Assembly (NCBI GenBank): GCA_963716215.1
Contig: OY970298.1
Span: 4,092,001-4,156,000, forward strand
From: JACVRW01 sp963716215
GTDB taxonomy: Bacteria > Actinomycetota > Thermoleophilia > Solirubrobacterales > Thermoleophilaceae
DNA length: 64,000 nt
Direction: 5' to 3'
Shown piece after piece: positions 27,001 through 36,980 of the stretch; position 1 is the first letter of the stretch, and each line of letters opens with the position of its first letter. The notes beneath the pieces were generated by a model. The model searched no databases and was not told the DNA's origin. It was given only the letters and a program-made list of their open reading frames with translations. A program made the translations under genes and the position numbers.

Positions 27001-27140
27001 ACGGAGTTCGGATCAGAATCACTGGGGGACCGGCCGGGGGAGGCCGCGCGATACACATCGGCGAGGAGCAGCACGCCGTCGCGCATCGGCACGCCAACGT
27101 CGTAGTCGATCCGCAGTGCTGCCGCGGGCCGATCCGTCAT
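26997..27140 (-). pseudogene. 5' remnant of a CocE/NonD (X-Pro dipeptidyl-peptidase S15) hydrolase
   Basis: The ATG at 27140 begins a peptide containing RIDYDVGVPMRDGVLLLADV, the characteristic N-terminus of CocE-type alpha/beta hydrolases. After a frame change near 27030 the sequence encodes GPPVILIRTPYD, the next family motif, then ends at the start of the monooxygenase gene. Only the first ~50 codons remain, without the catalytic triad. The intact gene was presumably replaced when the monooxygenase was joined here. Confidence 0.6.
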
Positions 27141-27215
27141 TGCGGTCGAGGCGTTCCGGCCGCACCGCCCACGACCCCCTGGGCCGCAAGGCCCTTGCTG
27201 GGCGTGCTTGTCGTC

Positions 27216-27275
27216 GCTTGTAATCGCGAAGAGCATAAGTCATACTGCGCAGAATGCAAGTGCGGCTTACCGGCA
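27216..27275 (-). repeat. 60-bp inverted promoter repeat, left copy
   Basis: On the minus strand this matches 38801-38860 at 58 of 60 positions. It contains the near-palindrome CATTCTGCGCAGTATG (plus-strand 27241-27256) and a possible short leader start ATGACTTATGCTCTT. It lies between the divergent monooxygenase and ABC importer genes and is a good candidate for a shared regulator site. Confidence 0.75.
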
Positions 27276-27349
27276 TCCGGCAAGCACAATGCTCCGTTCG
27301 GACGGGCGCAGGTCAGCCTTGCGACGTCATCGCACACGAGGAGGAAGAG

Positions 27350-28612
27350 ATGTCCAAGGCCGTTCTTGGAATACCGCGTCCGGTTAGCCGAGCATTCCTG
27401 CTCATCTTCTCGGTCGTTGCGATCGCGGCTGCAGGCTGCGGCGATACCAGCGACGAGGGCAGCGACCGCGAGGGCGGTTCCACCGAGTCGGCTTCCAAGG
27501 ACAGCCCGATCCTGATCGGAGCTCCGATGGCAAAGACGGGGTACTTGGTCCCCTACGACAAGCCATTTCTGCAGGGAGCGCAGTTCGCCGTCGACGACTT
27601 CAACGCTGAGGATGGCATCGACGGTCGCCAGATCAAGCTCAAGATCGTAAACAGCAGTTCTGAGGTCAACGGGACCGCACGGGCTGCCGAGCAGCTGCTC
27701 GATGGTGGCGCCGATTTCCTTTTCTCGTCGTGCAACTACGAAGAGGCCACGCCCGCCAACCGCGCCGGAAACACCGCCGAGGTTGTGGTCATGGGCTGTA
27801 ACGGCGATCCCAAGGGCAGCCGCGTCGTCGGTGACGTCAACTCTTATGTCTTCGACATCTCTAGCGCGCAGCCCGCAATGGCGGCGAACATGGCCGACTT
27901 CGCTTACGAGCAGGGGTGGCGAACGGGATTCTTCCTCAGAGATACGGCAGACGACTACGCCACCAACATCAGCGACTTCGCCAAGTATTCCTGGGACAGC
28001 CTCGACGGAACCGAAAACTTGGGAACCGAAACCTTCGTCAACACCGATGCGTCGATTGCTTCCCAGATCACCAAGATCAAGGCGCTCCCTGCGCAGCCCG
28101 ATGTGATCTTCCTCGGGTCCTATATCCCGGGCGGTGTGACCGCGGTTCGTCAGCTTCGGTCGGCCGGGATCGATTCACCCGTCGTCGCGAGCGACGCATT
28201 CGATGGACCTGCGGTGACCAAGACGATTCCCAACCTGAGCGACTTCTACTACACCACCTCTGCGTCAATTTACGGAGACGATCCGGACGATCGCGTCAAC
28301 GATCTGGTCGCCCAGTACACGGACAAGTACGGTCCCCCTGAAAGCTTTCTGATGGTCTGGGGCTACAGCGCGGTCCAGGCACTGAAGGCCGCGACGGAGG
28401 AGGCCGGAACCACCGACGGGACGCCGGTACGGGACGTGCTGCAAGGATTCGATAAGGAGAAATTCCTCGTGGGTCCCACCAGTTTCAGCGAAACGGCGCA
28501 TATCGACCCCGCGCGCCCGCAGCGGATCATTCAGATTCAGAACGGAGAACACAGCTACAAGACGACGCCCGAACCGCCTGCGGCGGAGTCGCTTGCCGAC
28601 CCATTCCGATGA
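27350..28612 (+). CDS. Branched-chain amino-acid-type ABC transporter substrate-binding lipoprotein
   Basis: 420 residues from the ATG at 27350, preceded by GAGGAAGAG. A signal peptide ends in the lipobox AAAGC, so the mature protein is lipid-anchored. The rest is a type I periplasmic-binding fold of the LivJ family (ILIGAPMAKTGYLVPYDKPF and FFLRDTADDYATNISDFAKY). The ligand may be an amino acid, an amide or another small organic acid. It is the first gene of a five-gene importer operon. Confidence 0.9.
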   Translation: MSKAVLGIPRPVSRAFLLIFSVVAIAAAGCGDTSDEGSDREGGSTESASKDSPILIGAPMAKTGYLVPYDKPFLQGAQFAVDDFNAEDGIDGRQIKLKIVNSSSEVNGTARAAEQLLDGGADFLFSSCNYEEATPANRAGNTAEVVVMGCNGDPKGSRVVGDVNSYVFDISSAQPAMAANMADFAYEQGWRTGFFLRDTADDYATNISDFAKYSWDSLDGTENLGTETFVNTDASIASQITKIKALPAQPDVIFLGSYIPGGVTAVRQLRSAGIDSPVVASDAFDGPAVTKTIPNLSDFYYTTSASIYGDDPDDRVNDLVAQYTDKYGPPESFLMVWGYSAVQALKAATEEAGTTDGTPVRDVLQGFDKEKFLVGPTSFSETAHIDPARPQRIIQIQNGEHSYKTTPEPPAAESLADPFR

Positions 28613-28637
28613 CGTGGAAGCGGCGGCAAACGAACGA

Positions 28638-29434
28638 ATGGCCCCTAGCGATGGCGCGAACCAGGGGACGCGTGCGTTCGCGCCACAAACCCCGATCGGT
28701 GATGACGGTAATGATTGCCTGACATGCTGCGGCATAGGCGTGACCTTCGCGGGACTAAGGGCACTCAGCGGAGTCGACCTACGCCTGCAGCAAGGCGAGA
28801 TCCTCGGGCTGATCGGAACCAACGGCGCGGGCAAGACAACACTGGTGAACGTTTTGTCGGGCTACCAAGAGCCGAGCTCGGGCTCGGTCTGGCTCGGCGG
28901 CATCGACATCACGTCGTGGAGCCCCGAGCGGCGCGCGTCGGCAGGAGTGGTACGCACGTTTCAGGGCGGGCGCCTGTTCCGCGACTGACTGTTGCGGAGA
29001 ACATTGAGGTAGCGGCAACCGGCGTTGGCCTCGGTCGCCGCGCGGCCCGGGAGCGCGCGCGAGAGCTGCTCGAGAGCGCGAGCCTGTCGCACCGCTGGTC
29101 CGCTCCGGCGGGAACTCTCACTCACGGCGAGATTCGGGTCGCGGGAATCCTTCGCGCGATGGCCGTAAGTCCGCAATTCATGCTGGTCGACGAGCCGGCC
29201 GCGGGCAGCAACGAGACCGAGACCGAAACGCTGCTCCAGCTCCTCGGTGTGATCGCCCGCGACCACTCCGTAGGGCTATTGGTCATCGAGCACGATATGG
29301 CTCTGATCATGAAACTCTGCGCGGCGATCCAGGTCCTCGATCATGGTGAGACGATTGCTCTCGGGAGTCCTTCCGAGGTTCGCTCGAACGCCGCCGTGAT
29401 CGACGCCTATCTCGGCACGACACAGACGCGGTAG
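28638..29434 (+). pseudogene. livG: LivG-type ABC ATP-binding protein, frameshifted
   Basis: The first part has Walker A (IGTNGAGKTTL) and runs to FQGGRLFRD before a stop at 28988. Loss of one C near 28979 (TTCC for TTCCC) accounts for the break; the next frame continues RLTVAENIEVAATG, a signature-like LTHGEIRVAGILRAM, Walker B (FMLVDEPAAGS) and the H-loop (VIEHDM) to 29434. Corrected length is ~265 residues. The start is uncertain; ATG 28593, overlapping the previous gene, is possible. A sequencing error is likely because the rest of the operon is intact. Confidence 0.8.
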
Positions 29435-29439
29435 GCACT

Positions 29440-30150
29440 ATGCTCGCCGTCGAAGACCTCCACGTTAGTTACGGGCCCGTCAGCGCGGTCCAGGACGTCA
29501 GCTTCACCGTTTCAGAGGGGGAGACGTTCGCGATGGTCGGTCCAAACGGGGCCGGAAAGTCAACCACGCTCCACACGATCATGGGGGTCTTGCGGCCATC
29601 GAAAGGATCGATCACTTTCGAAGGCGAGTCGCTACTCGGTAAGGGCACCGACGCGATCGCCCGTAGTGGACTGTCGCTCGTGCCGGAAGGACGGCGCATC
29701 TTCGCCTCAATGACCGTCAAGGACAATCTGATCCTGGCGCTAAGCGCACGTCGTGGAGCCGATGGGGAGAAGGGGACAGACGCCATCCTCAATCGATTTC
29801 CGGTCCTGAGGGAGCGGTATCGGACCACGGCAGGAAAGCTTTCGGGAGGGGAGCAGCAGCAGCTCGCCATCGCGCGGGCGCTCCTGGCTCGTCCGCGTGT
29901 CCTCCTGCTCGATGAGCCCTCGCTGGGGCTGGCGCCCCGGTATGTCGACACGGTGTTCGAGATCCTCGCCGAGCTGCGCGAGGAAGGGGTGACGATGCTT
30001 CTGGTCGAGCAGAACGTCGAGCGAACGATCGCGTTCGCCGACCGCACGTGCATCCTACGCGCCGGACGAATTGCACTGACCGGCGCGCGTGACGAGCTCA
30101 CCCGGCGAAACGACCTCGCCGAAGCCTACCTGGGAGCGGGAATCACGTGA
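29440..30150 (+). CDS. livF: LivF-type ABC ATP-binding protein
   Basis: 236 residues with Walker A GPNGAGKSTTL, the signature LSGGEQQQLAIARALL, Walker B VLLLDEPSLGL and the H-loop LVEQNV. These are the features of the shorter ATPase of branched-chain amino acid importers. It starts five bases after livG and overlaps the permease gene by GTGA. Confidence 0.93.
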   Translation: MLAVEDLHVSYGPVSAVQDVSFTVSEGETFAMVGPNGAGKSTTLHTIMGVLRPSKGSITFEGESLLGKGTDAIARSGLSLVPEGRRIFASMTVKDNLILALSARRGADGEKGTDAILNRFPVLRERYRTTAGKLSGGEQQQLAIARALLARPRVLLLDEPSLGLAPRYVDTVFEILAELREEGVTMLLVEQNVERTIAFADRTCILRAGRIALTGARDELTRRNDLAEAYLGAGIT

Positions 30151-31049
30151 TCAAGGTCGCTACCGTCCAGAACGTCGCCCAGAACGTGGTCGACGCCGTC
30201 TCGCTCGGGAGCGTCTACGCGCTGCTGACACTCGGGCTCGCCCTGATGTTCGGCGTGATGGGCCTGTTGAACTGGGCCTACGGCGAACTGATGATGGTCG
30301 GGGGCTACACCCTCGTTGTAGTGTCTGGAACATCGTTTGTCGTCGCCGTACCGCTGATGATCGTGGTGGTCGTGATCTGCGCCGTCGCGATGGAGATCAT
30401 CGCGTTTCGCCCAGTGCGGAAGGCGGGCGAAGATGCAATGCTGATCACTTCCTTCGGCGTAAGCTTCTTGCTTCAGAGTCTGGCGTTATTGATCTTCAGC
30501 GCCACGCCCCAGGGGTTCTCGGTTCCGTCCGGCCTACTTGAGTCGGTCCAGATCGCCGGCCTCTCGGTGGGAGTACTCGACGTCGTCACGATCGTCTGCG
30601 GCGCAATCCTGCTTGTCGGCGTCACGCTGATGTTGACTCGTTCGCGAATCGGCGTCCAGTTGCGAGCGGCGTCCGAGGATTTCGGGATGGCACAGCTGCT
30701 CGGGGTCCGCGCCGATCGCGTGATTGCGACCGCATTTGCGCTTTCCGGGTTGCTCGCGGCCGTCGGGGCGTTTATGTACGCGGCGAAGAACGGCGTCGTG
30801 ACCCCGGGGTTCGGGCTGGCGCCGCTGGTTATCGCGTTCGTCGCGGTGACTGTCGGCGGGATGGGCTCTCTCGTCGGCGGGGCGGTTGGGGGGTTCCTTA
30901 TCGGGGTAGTCAGCGTGGCGCTTCAGGTGCTGCTTCCTGATTCGCTGGTTCCGTTCCGCGATGCGTTTTTGTTCGCCCTCGTCTTCGTTGTGCTAGCCGT
31001 TCGCCCGCAAGGCCTGATCGTGAGCCATGCCGTGGTCGATCGGGTTTAG
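30147..31049 (+). CDS. livH: LivH-type ABC permease
   Basis: 300 residues from a GTG overlapping the livF stop. It has about eight transmembrane helices and the family segment LTLGLALMFGVMGLLNWAYG at residues ~25-45, with GMGSLVGGAVGGFLIG near the C-terminus. It forms the inner-membrane channel together with the LivM-type partner. Confidence 0.93.
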   Translation: MIKVATVQNVAQNVVDAVSLGSVYALLTLGLALMFGVMGLLNWAYGELMMVGGYTLVVVSGTSFVVAVPLMIVVVVICAVAMEIIAFRPVRKAGEDAMLITSFGVSFLLQSLALLIFSATPQGFSVPSGLLESVQIAGLSVGVLDVVTIVCGAILLVGVTLMLTRSRIGVQLRAASEDFGMAQLLGVRADRVIATAFALSGLLAAVGAFMYAAKNGVVTPGFGLAPLVIAFVAVTVGGMGSLVGGAVGGFLIGVVSVALQVLLPDSLVPFRDAFLFALVFVVLAVRPQGLIVSHAVVDRV

Positions 31050-31064
31050 GTAGAGCGGCGGACT

Positions 31065-32132
31065 GTGGACCGGCCTTCGCTAATCGAGCGCCTGTGGCCC
31101 CTACTTGCCCTGGTCGTCGTCCTGCTGCTGGTGACAGCGATCTTCTCGCCGATTTCGCCAGCCCTGAACCGGGTCGTGATTACGATGCTCATCAACCTGA
31201 TCGTCGTAGTGGGGCTGTACGTGTTCATCGGCAATTCAGGCATATTCTCTTTCGGCCACACGGCTTTCATGGCGATCGGCGCGTATGTGACCGGGCTCCT
31301 CACAATTCCGGTCGAGACAAAGGAGATCCTGTTTCCGGACCTTCCGCTCGCCCACGCGCACGTCAGCCCTGGCTTCGCCATCGTGATCGGGGCACTGTCG
31401 GCGTCGTTCGTCGCATGCCTGGTTGGCGTCCCGATTGCACGCATGAATAGGCTTGCGGCCTCTCTTGCCACATTCGCCGTCTTGGCCGTGGTGTTTAACG
31501 TGGGTCAAAACTGGCAGGACATCGGCGGGTCGTCGGGCCTCTCTGAAGTCCCGATCATCGTCACACAGTGGACCGCCCTCGCCTGGGCCTGCCTAGCGTT
31601 GGCGCTTGCCTTCGCTTATCAGCAGAGTCGGTGGGGGCTTCGGTTACGCGCCTCGCGCGAGGATGAAGTCGCGGCGCGGTCCGTGGGCGTGCGTATCGCG
31701 CGCGAGCGATTCGTTTCACTCGTGCTCAGTGCCTTCATCGTCGGCATTGGTGGCGGTGTCCTGGGCCTCAATCTCGGGTTCTTCACTCCGAACCTGTTCT
31801 ACGTCGGAGCCGCCTTCGTAACTCTGGTAATGCTCCTATTTGGAGGCATGACCAGCCTTGCAGGCGCAGTCGTGGGCACCTTGGTGATTTCGGCCATACA
31901 GGAGGTGCTTAAGCGGATCGAGGAGGGCATCGAGATCGGCCCGGTGAGCGTGACGGGCCTGCAGGGGATCCAGAATGTCGTGCTCTCCCTCGTTCTCATC
32001 GTGATAATGATCTGGCGACCGCTAGGGCTGATGCAGGGCCGGGAGATCCCGTGGCCGTTCCGACGGCGAGCGATGCCGCAGCCGCCCGTGCCGTCGCGGC
32101 GCGGCACAACTGAGGAGGTCGCCGCCGACTAA
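31065..32132 (+). CDS. livM: LivM-type ABC permease
   Basis: 355 residues from a GTG start. It has about nine to ten transmembrane helices and the LivM signatures YVFIGNSGIFSFGHTAFMAI and SREDEVAARSVGVRI, with GGMTSLAGAVVGTL near the end. It completes the importer. The next gene is convergent and ends 33 bases away. Confidence 0.92.
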   Translation: MDRPSLIERLWPLLALVVVLLLVTAIFSPISPALNRVVITMLINLIVVVGLYVFIGNSGIFSFGHTAFMAIGAYVTGLLTIPVETKEILFPDLPLAHAHVSPGFAIVIGALSASFVACLVGVPIARMNRLAASLATFAVLAVVFNVGQNWQDIGGSSGLSEVPIIVTQWTALAWACLALALAFAYQQSRWGLRLRASREDEVAARSVGVRIARERFVSLVLSAFIVGIGGGVLGLNLGFFTPNLFYVGAAFVTLVMLLFGGMTSLAGAVVGTLVISAIQEVLKRIEEGIEIGPVSVTGLQGIQNVVLSLVLIVIMIWRPLGLMQGREIPWPFRRRAMPQPPVPSRRGTTEEVAAD

Positions 32133-32164
32133 CCGGGCGTGGCGGTCAAGCCGCGCTCTAGCGC

Positions 32165-33409
32165 CTAAGCGGGGAGAGGCCCAGCGGAACGGGGTGGGGC
32201 CGGCAAGTTCGGCGCCGAAGCGATTCGTATCGCCTCGGCCAAAACGCAGGCCCCGAGCTCACATGCCGCATCACTCGTGCGCTCCTCCGGGCTGTGACTG
32301 ATGCCGCCGATGCTTGGAACGAAGACCATCGCGCTGGGAACATGTCGCGCAATGATCATCGCGTCGTGGCCCGCACCACTAACCATGCGCGTCGAAGACG
32401 CATCAACCGCACGTGCGACGGCTTCCACCACGTCAACCAAGGCAGGATCAAAGGGCGTCGGCTCGAGTCTGTGAACCTCGCGCACTGTGACGGGCGTGGA
32501 CTCCTCTACTGCAATCGCTTGCAAATCGGCCTGCAGTAACTCGACGGCCCACGCGAGCATTCGTGGGTCAGCGGCACGCACATCGACCGATATGCGCGCG
32601 CTCCCGGCTATGACGTTGTAAGAGCCAGGCGAAGCCTCTACTGCACCCACCGTCGCAGCGAAGTCCTTGCCAGAGCTCGCGCGGTCGCGGATAGTCGTAA
32701 TCGCTCGGGCAGCGGCAACGAGCGCGTCGCGACGCTTCGTCATCGGGGTCGTCCCGGCGTGGTTCGGCGCGCCACTAAACACGACGTCCAAGCGAACGAG
32801 CCCGACTATCGCTTGAACCACACCGATGTCGAGATCAGCCTCATAGAGAACCGGGCCCTGCTCGATATGGAGTTCGAGGTAGCTGCCGACCTCCCCAATC
32901 GACCTGGCCTCACTGATTCTCTCAGCGGGAAAACCGCGCTCTCGCATCGCCTCGGCCACCGTTGTCCCAGCAGCATCCGGCCGCGCGATCAATTCTGTGA
33001 CATCGTCCCCCACGAACGCGCGACTGCCGAACATGCTGGCCCCAAATCGGCTCCCCTCCTCGTCCATGAACGCGCAGAGCCAGACCGGCGCCTCTGGAAC
33101 GAAGTCCGTTCTCTTGAGTATCTCGACCGCTCGCAGTGCGGCGAAGACCCCCAGAGCGCCATCGTAGGCACCGCCTTCTGGGACCGTGTCGAGATGTGAG
33201 CCCATCAGGACTGCCGGCCGGTCCCCGGTCTCCCAACGGAGGATCAAATTGCCAGCATTGTCAACGCTTCCTTCAAGACCAAGCTCGCGCCCCCGCTCGA
33301 GAGTCCAGTCGTATAGATCGAACAGCTCGCGCGACCACGCTAGGCGCGTGATGCCAGCCCCCGGTGCGCTGAACGAGGTTGCTCGCCCGAGGTAGTCCGA
33401 GACCTTCAC
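32165..33409 (-). CDS. M20-family amidohydrolase (N-carbamoyl amino acid / allantoate amidohydrolase type)
   Basis: 414 residues. Metal-binding motifs of the AllC/HyuC group are present: GSHLDTVPEGGAYDGALGV, DEEGSRFG, LHIEQGPVL and SGAGHDA. Such enzymes hydrolyse N-carbamoyl-amino acids, ureidopropionate or allantoate to the free amine, CO2 and ammonia. It overlaps the aminotransferase gene by ATGA, so the released amine is probably the next enzyme's substrate. Confidence 0.9.
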   Translation of the reverse strand: MKVSDYLGRATSFSAPGAGITRLAWSRELFDLYDWTLERGRELGLEGSVDNAGNLILRWETGDRPAVLMGSHLDTVPEGGAYDGALGVFAALRAVEILKRTDFVPEAPVWLCAFMDEEGSRFGASMFGSRAFVGDDVTELIARPDAAGTTVAEAMRERGFPAERISEARSIGEVGSYLELHIEQGPVLYEADLDIGVVQAIVGLVRLDVVFSGAPNHAGTTPMTKRRDALVAAARAITTIRDRASSGKDFAATVGAVEASPGSYNVIAGSARISVDVRAADPRMLAWAVELLQADLQAIAVEESTPVTVREVHRLEPTPFDPALVDVVEAVARAVDASSTRMVSGAGHDAMIIARHVPSAMVFVPSIGGISHSPEERTSDAACELGACVLAEAIRIASAPNLPAPPRSAGPLPA

Positions 33410-34732
33410 CAGCCAATCACCTGAGCCACCGCGCGGGCGTCTACTCGGCCGGCGAGGGCATCATCGAGAGCGGCTTCTACCACCGACAGTGCCAGGTCGA
33501 CCTCGGCCTCCAGGATCGTCAGGGGCGGAGCGATGCGCAGAACGGACCCGCTGAGAAATGTCAGATAGACGCCCCGCTGAAAACAGCCCGTTACCACCTG
33601 CGCCGCCAGGTCGCGTGCACGCTTGCGTGACTCGCGATCTTCCACCAGGTCAACGCCGATCATCAGGCCGTGACCGCGAACATCGCCGATCTGCTCGAAG
33701 CGTTGTGCGAGCTGATTGAACCCCGCCTGGAACGCGCGCCCATCGCGTTCGCTCTTGCAGGTAGGTTTTCGTCCTCAACCACGGCCAGTGTCGCGAGGGC
33801 GGCCGCACAACAAACCGGGTTCCCGCCGGTGCAGAAGACGTGGCCCGGCGCCTGCCATGCGTCCATCAGCGGCGCATCCGCAACAACTGCGGAAACGGGC
33901 ATCCCGGAGCCCAGTCCTTTGCCGAGCACGAGGATGTCCGGGTCGAGCCCATAGTGCTCAGACGCGAACCATTTACCGGTGCGTCCGATCCCGGTCTGAA
34001 CTTCCTCCGCAACCAGCAGGATCTCGTGGCGTGCACAAAGGGCGCACAGACCGTCGATGTACTCCTGTGGTGGCACCAGTATCCCGGAGTCCCCCTGGAT
34101 CGGCTCTATAAAGATCGCTGCGACTTCGTCGGGCGGGGCGACCGTCTCGAAGAGCCGCTCAATCGAGCCCAGACATTCGCGGGCGACCTCGCCAGGATCG
34201 CCGCCTCGATACACGTCCGGAAACGGAACGTGGTGCACGCCAGGAACTTCCGGACCAAAACCGCGGCGCATAGCCATGCTGACGGCAAGAGACTTAGCGC
34301 GCCGTACGTATTGCCGTGGTACGAGCCCTCAAACGCGATGAAGCGGTGACGCCCCGTCGCGGCGCGGGCAAGCTTCATTGCGCCATCGTTGGCATCCGCG
34401 CCAGAAAGCCCGATAGCCACGCGGCGAGGGCGGCTGCCGGGCGCGAGGCTCGCCAAGCGTTCGACGAGCGCGAGCAGAGGCGCGTTGAAGACGTATCCGG
34501 GGTTGGCATGTACCAACCGCTGCGCCTGCGCGCATATCGCCTCAACCACGCGGGGGTGATCGTGTCCCGGATTCAGGATGCACGCCATCGAGTGCAGATC
34601 GACAAATGTGCGACCCTCCCCATCCGTAAACCGCACTCCGCTTCCACTTTCAGCGACCAACGGAAAGAATGGGATACGCGTCGCCGGGGAGAGGTAGCGC
34701 GCCTCTGACTCGAGCGCTTCGTCGGACCTCAC
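33406..34732 (-). pseudogene. Class III (omega-) aminotransferase, two frameshifts
   Basis: Three consecutive frames together give one ~440-residue aminotransferase. The N-terminal part reads FTDGEGRTFVDLHSMACILN and AIGLSGADANDGAMKLAR. After a break near 34290 the middle part has FIEPIQGDSGI, LLVAEEVQTGIGRTGK and the PLP lysine motif ILVLGKGLGSGMP. After a second break near 33740 the end reads MIGVDLVEDRESRKRA. Class III enzymes transfer terminal amino groups to pyruvate or 2-oxoglutarate. Both breaks need resequencing before calling the gene dead. Confidence 0.8.
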
Positions 34733-34801
34733 TTTGGCGCCTCCGCGATCACCCGCGCCGGCAAGTCCTTCACCGCAAGTTCGCTTCGGCGCATCGCAAG
34801 C

Positions 34802-35568
34802 TCACGACGCTGGCTGCAGTTTGAAGAGCGCGCCACGCCCGGGAGCGGTCACCTGAAGTCCAACTAGGCCGAAGCCGCCACACAGTGGCTTGGTTCGCGG
34901 TCACGATCGGGGAACCCGCCACCTCCTCAAGGCGCGGGATCCACGCGCCCACCTTCAGCGCGGTGCAGCTCACGAAAAGTGCATCGGCCGTCGGGTCCGC
35001 GGCTTGGCGCACTTGTTCTGCGATGGTTTCCGGTGGGGTCGACGCGTGATTGCGCGCAAGGTCTAGGCTCTTGAGACGACTACGTCGCACTCTGCCTCTT
35101 CGAGGAAGAGCCTGAGCTTCTGCGCGACATCCCAGAGGTACGGTGTTACGACGGCAATGCGACGGGCGTTCAGCGCCCGAAGCGCGGCCAGGACGGCCTC
35201 CGAGGTAGTAGTCGCGGGCACGCCAGATGCAGACACAGCCTTCGGCAAAGCGCATCGTTGCCCTCGCGCCCGCGTATGAAACTCGCTGAGGTGCACGCGT
35301 ATGCGACGGCGTCAGCTCCCGAGGCAGCTGCGCTCTTGGCAAAGTCCTCGAGGGCGGGGTCTTCAAACATCTGCTCCATGTGCGCGACATCGAAAGGCTC
35401 CTCGCCATCGGCGTCACCGGCACGAATATCTGCGTGCGGCTGCGCCCAGAGGCTCAGTTCGACGGGCGTGTCCTCCGGGATAAGCGCCCGAAGCTCACCG
35501 AGGACACTCTCGTGCGTTTCATCTGGATCGTCCGGGTAAATCACGCCAAGGTTTAGGCAATTCCACAT
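34802..35568 (-). pseudogene. Asp/Glu racemase superfamily protein (maleate isomerase/EutA-like), frameshifted
   Basis: The N-terminal part (MWNCLNLGVIYPDDPDETHE) ends with AVAYACTSASFIRG, the first catalytic cysteine motif. Other frames supply VPATTTSEAVLAALRALNA, RRIAVVTPYLWDVAQ and ADALFVSCTALK, the second cysteine motif. At least three indels are needed within 760 bases. Corrected length is ~255 residues. Relatives include maleate isomerase, arylmalonate decarboxylase, hydantoin racemase and the ectoine-locus protein EutA; sequence alone does not separate these. Confidence 0.7.
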
Positions 35569-35678
35569 CTGTCCCTTCCGACCTCGATATCAGCCCGAGA
35601 GAGTCGCATGGGCTTTGAGGTCCGGTCCCCGCTAGCCAGCGACCTTATACAACGAACAGCCCTCCGGGAAACTCGTGA

Positions 35679-36848
35679 TCACTTCACACCGTCGTTCGTG
35701 ACCAAGACCGTCTCACTGATTAGTAAGCCGTAACTTCCCAGGCGGCCGGCCCGCGGTGACAGATAAAGTACGTCGGGAACAAGGTGAAACACGATACCGG
35801 GCTCGAGTTGCCGGTCGTCGCCTTCAAAGATCGACATGATGTGACCCTCGCCCCAGTCAGGCGGATAATTTATTCCGACGGAATACCCAGTCCGGTGGCC
35901 AAGGAGCTGGAAAAGCCATGACCCCACAAATGTCTTGCGAGGGCCGGTGAACCTCGTTTGAAGTATGGCCGTGGTCTGAACCGCCGCCAATCAGGCCTGT
36001 TAGCGTTCCGAGAATAAAATCTGAGAGACGCATGCTTTCCCCAGGCGTCGGCCCACGGTCTGCACCGGAACAGCGCCGCGCAGGATTGGCTTGATCCCCC
36101 GGGCAGCTCGAGCTCAGCAGGTTCTCCTCTTTGATGGGTCGCCATTCCACGCCGCGGGGCATAGACCCTTGCGCGTTCCGCCAGCAAGGAGGGGCGGCCG
36201 CCCGCCGTGCTCGCCACCGGTATTATTTTTTTCCGCCCACCGCCGCTGCGGCGACCATATTTCCGTCGGTGCCATCTCTGCTTGCGTCGATCGCCGCCCG
36301 CATCTCAGCCTCTGCCAGCGAGCGCCCGCCCTAATCCAAGTGAGTTCCTCCTCCGACTCAATGATGCGTAGCCGTTCAGGTAGACCTGTGCTCGATGGCC
36401 GTTCCTTTATACGCTCGCACGCCGTGCTCGCATCTCGGCGAACCGGTTCGGCGTCACGAGCCATGACCCCGCCTCTATCCCCAGACGCTGACTTTGCGAC
36501 ACCAGTCCCCCCACAACTCAAGCGTCACCTTCACCGGGTCAACTCGGTCTTGTAAATTACGGCCGCTTGTATCGGCCGCGCCCGACGGGTTGGTAGACTT
36601 TATCGTGCCAAGTACATTCACCGGATGACTGTCGCGCGTACGACGACGCTTTATAGCAATAAGTACCCGCGCCAGCCACGGCCCGGCGAGGCAAGACAAA
36701 TCTCAGGCGTGAAACTCACAAAGGCGGCGAGCTCTCTTTCCGTCATCATCTGACGTAGCGCCAGGAGTCGCCGCTCGAATTCCCCGGCAGAAAACGCCAG
36801 CTCCTCGACCAGGTCCGAGCCAGTAACGATCGTAGTCCTACTCTGCAA
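35679..36848 (-). pseudogene. M24-family metallohydrolase (ectoine hydrolase/aminopeptidase-like), decayed
   Basis: The N-terminus near 36848 has FSAGEFERRLLALRQMMTER; a middle piece near 36420 has LRIIESEEELTWIRAGA; a C-terminal piece (35990-35679) has GHRTGYSVGINYPPDWGEGH, a metal-binding region, and ISETVLVTNDG. These sit in order but in different frames with many breaks, and the DNA is visibly more AT-rich. The family includes Xaa-Pro aminopeptidases and the ectoine hydrolase DoeA/EutD. Decay or poor assembly makes a functional product unlikely as read. Confidence 0.65.
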
Positions 36849-36980
36849 TGTCTTTTGCCTTTTTCGTCATATAGAAAGTAGGACCACGTGCCGTCTTTCC
36901 GTCACCACAAAGCGCGATCGCCGGGTAGTGAGGCTCAACCGGCGTATCGCCTTCTGAGTATGAACGAAGACATGAAGCGT

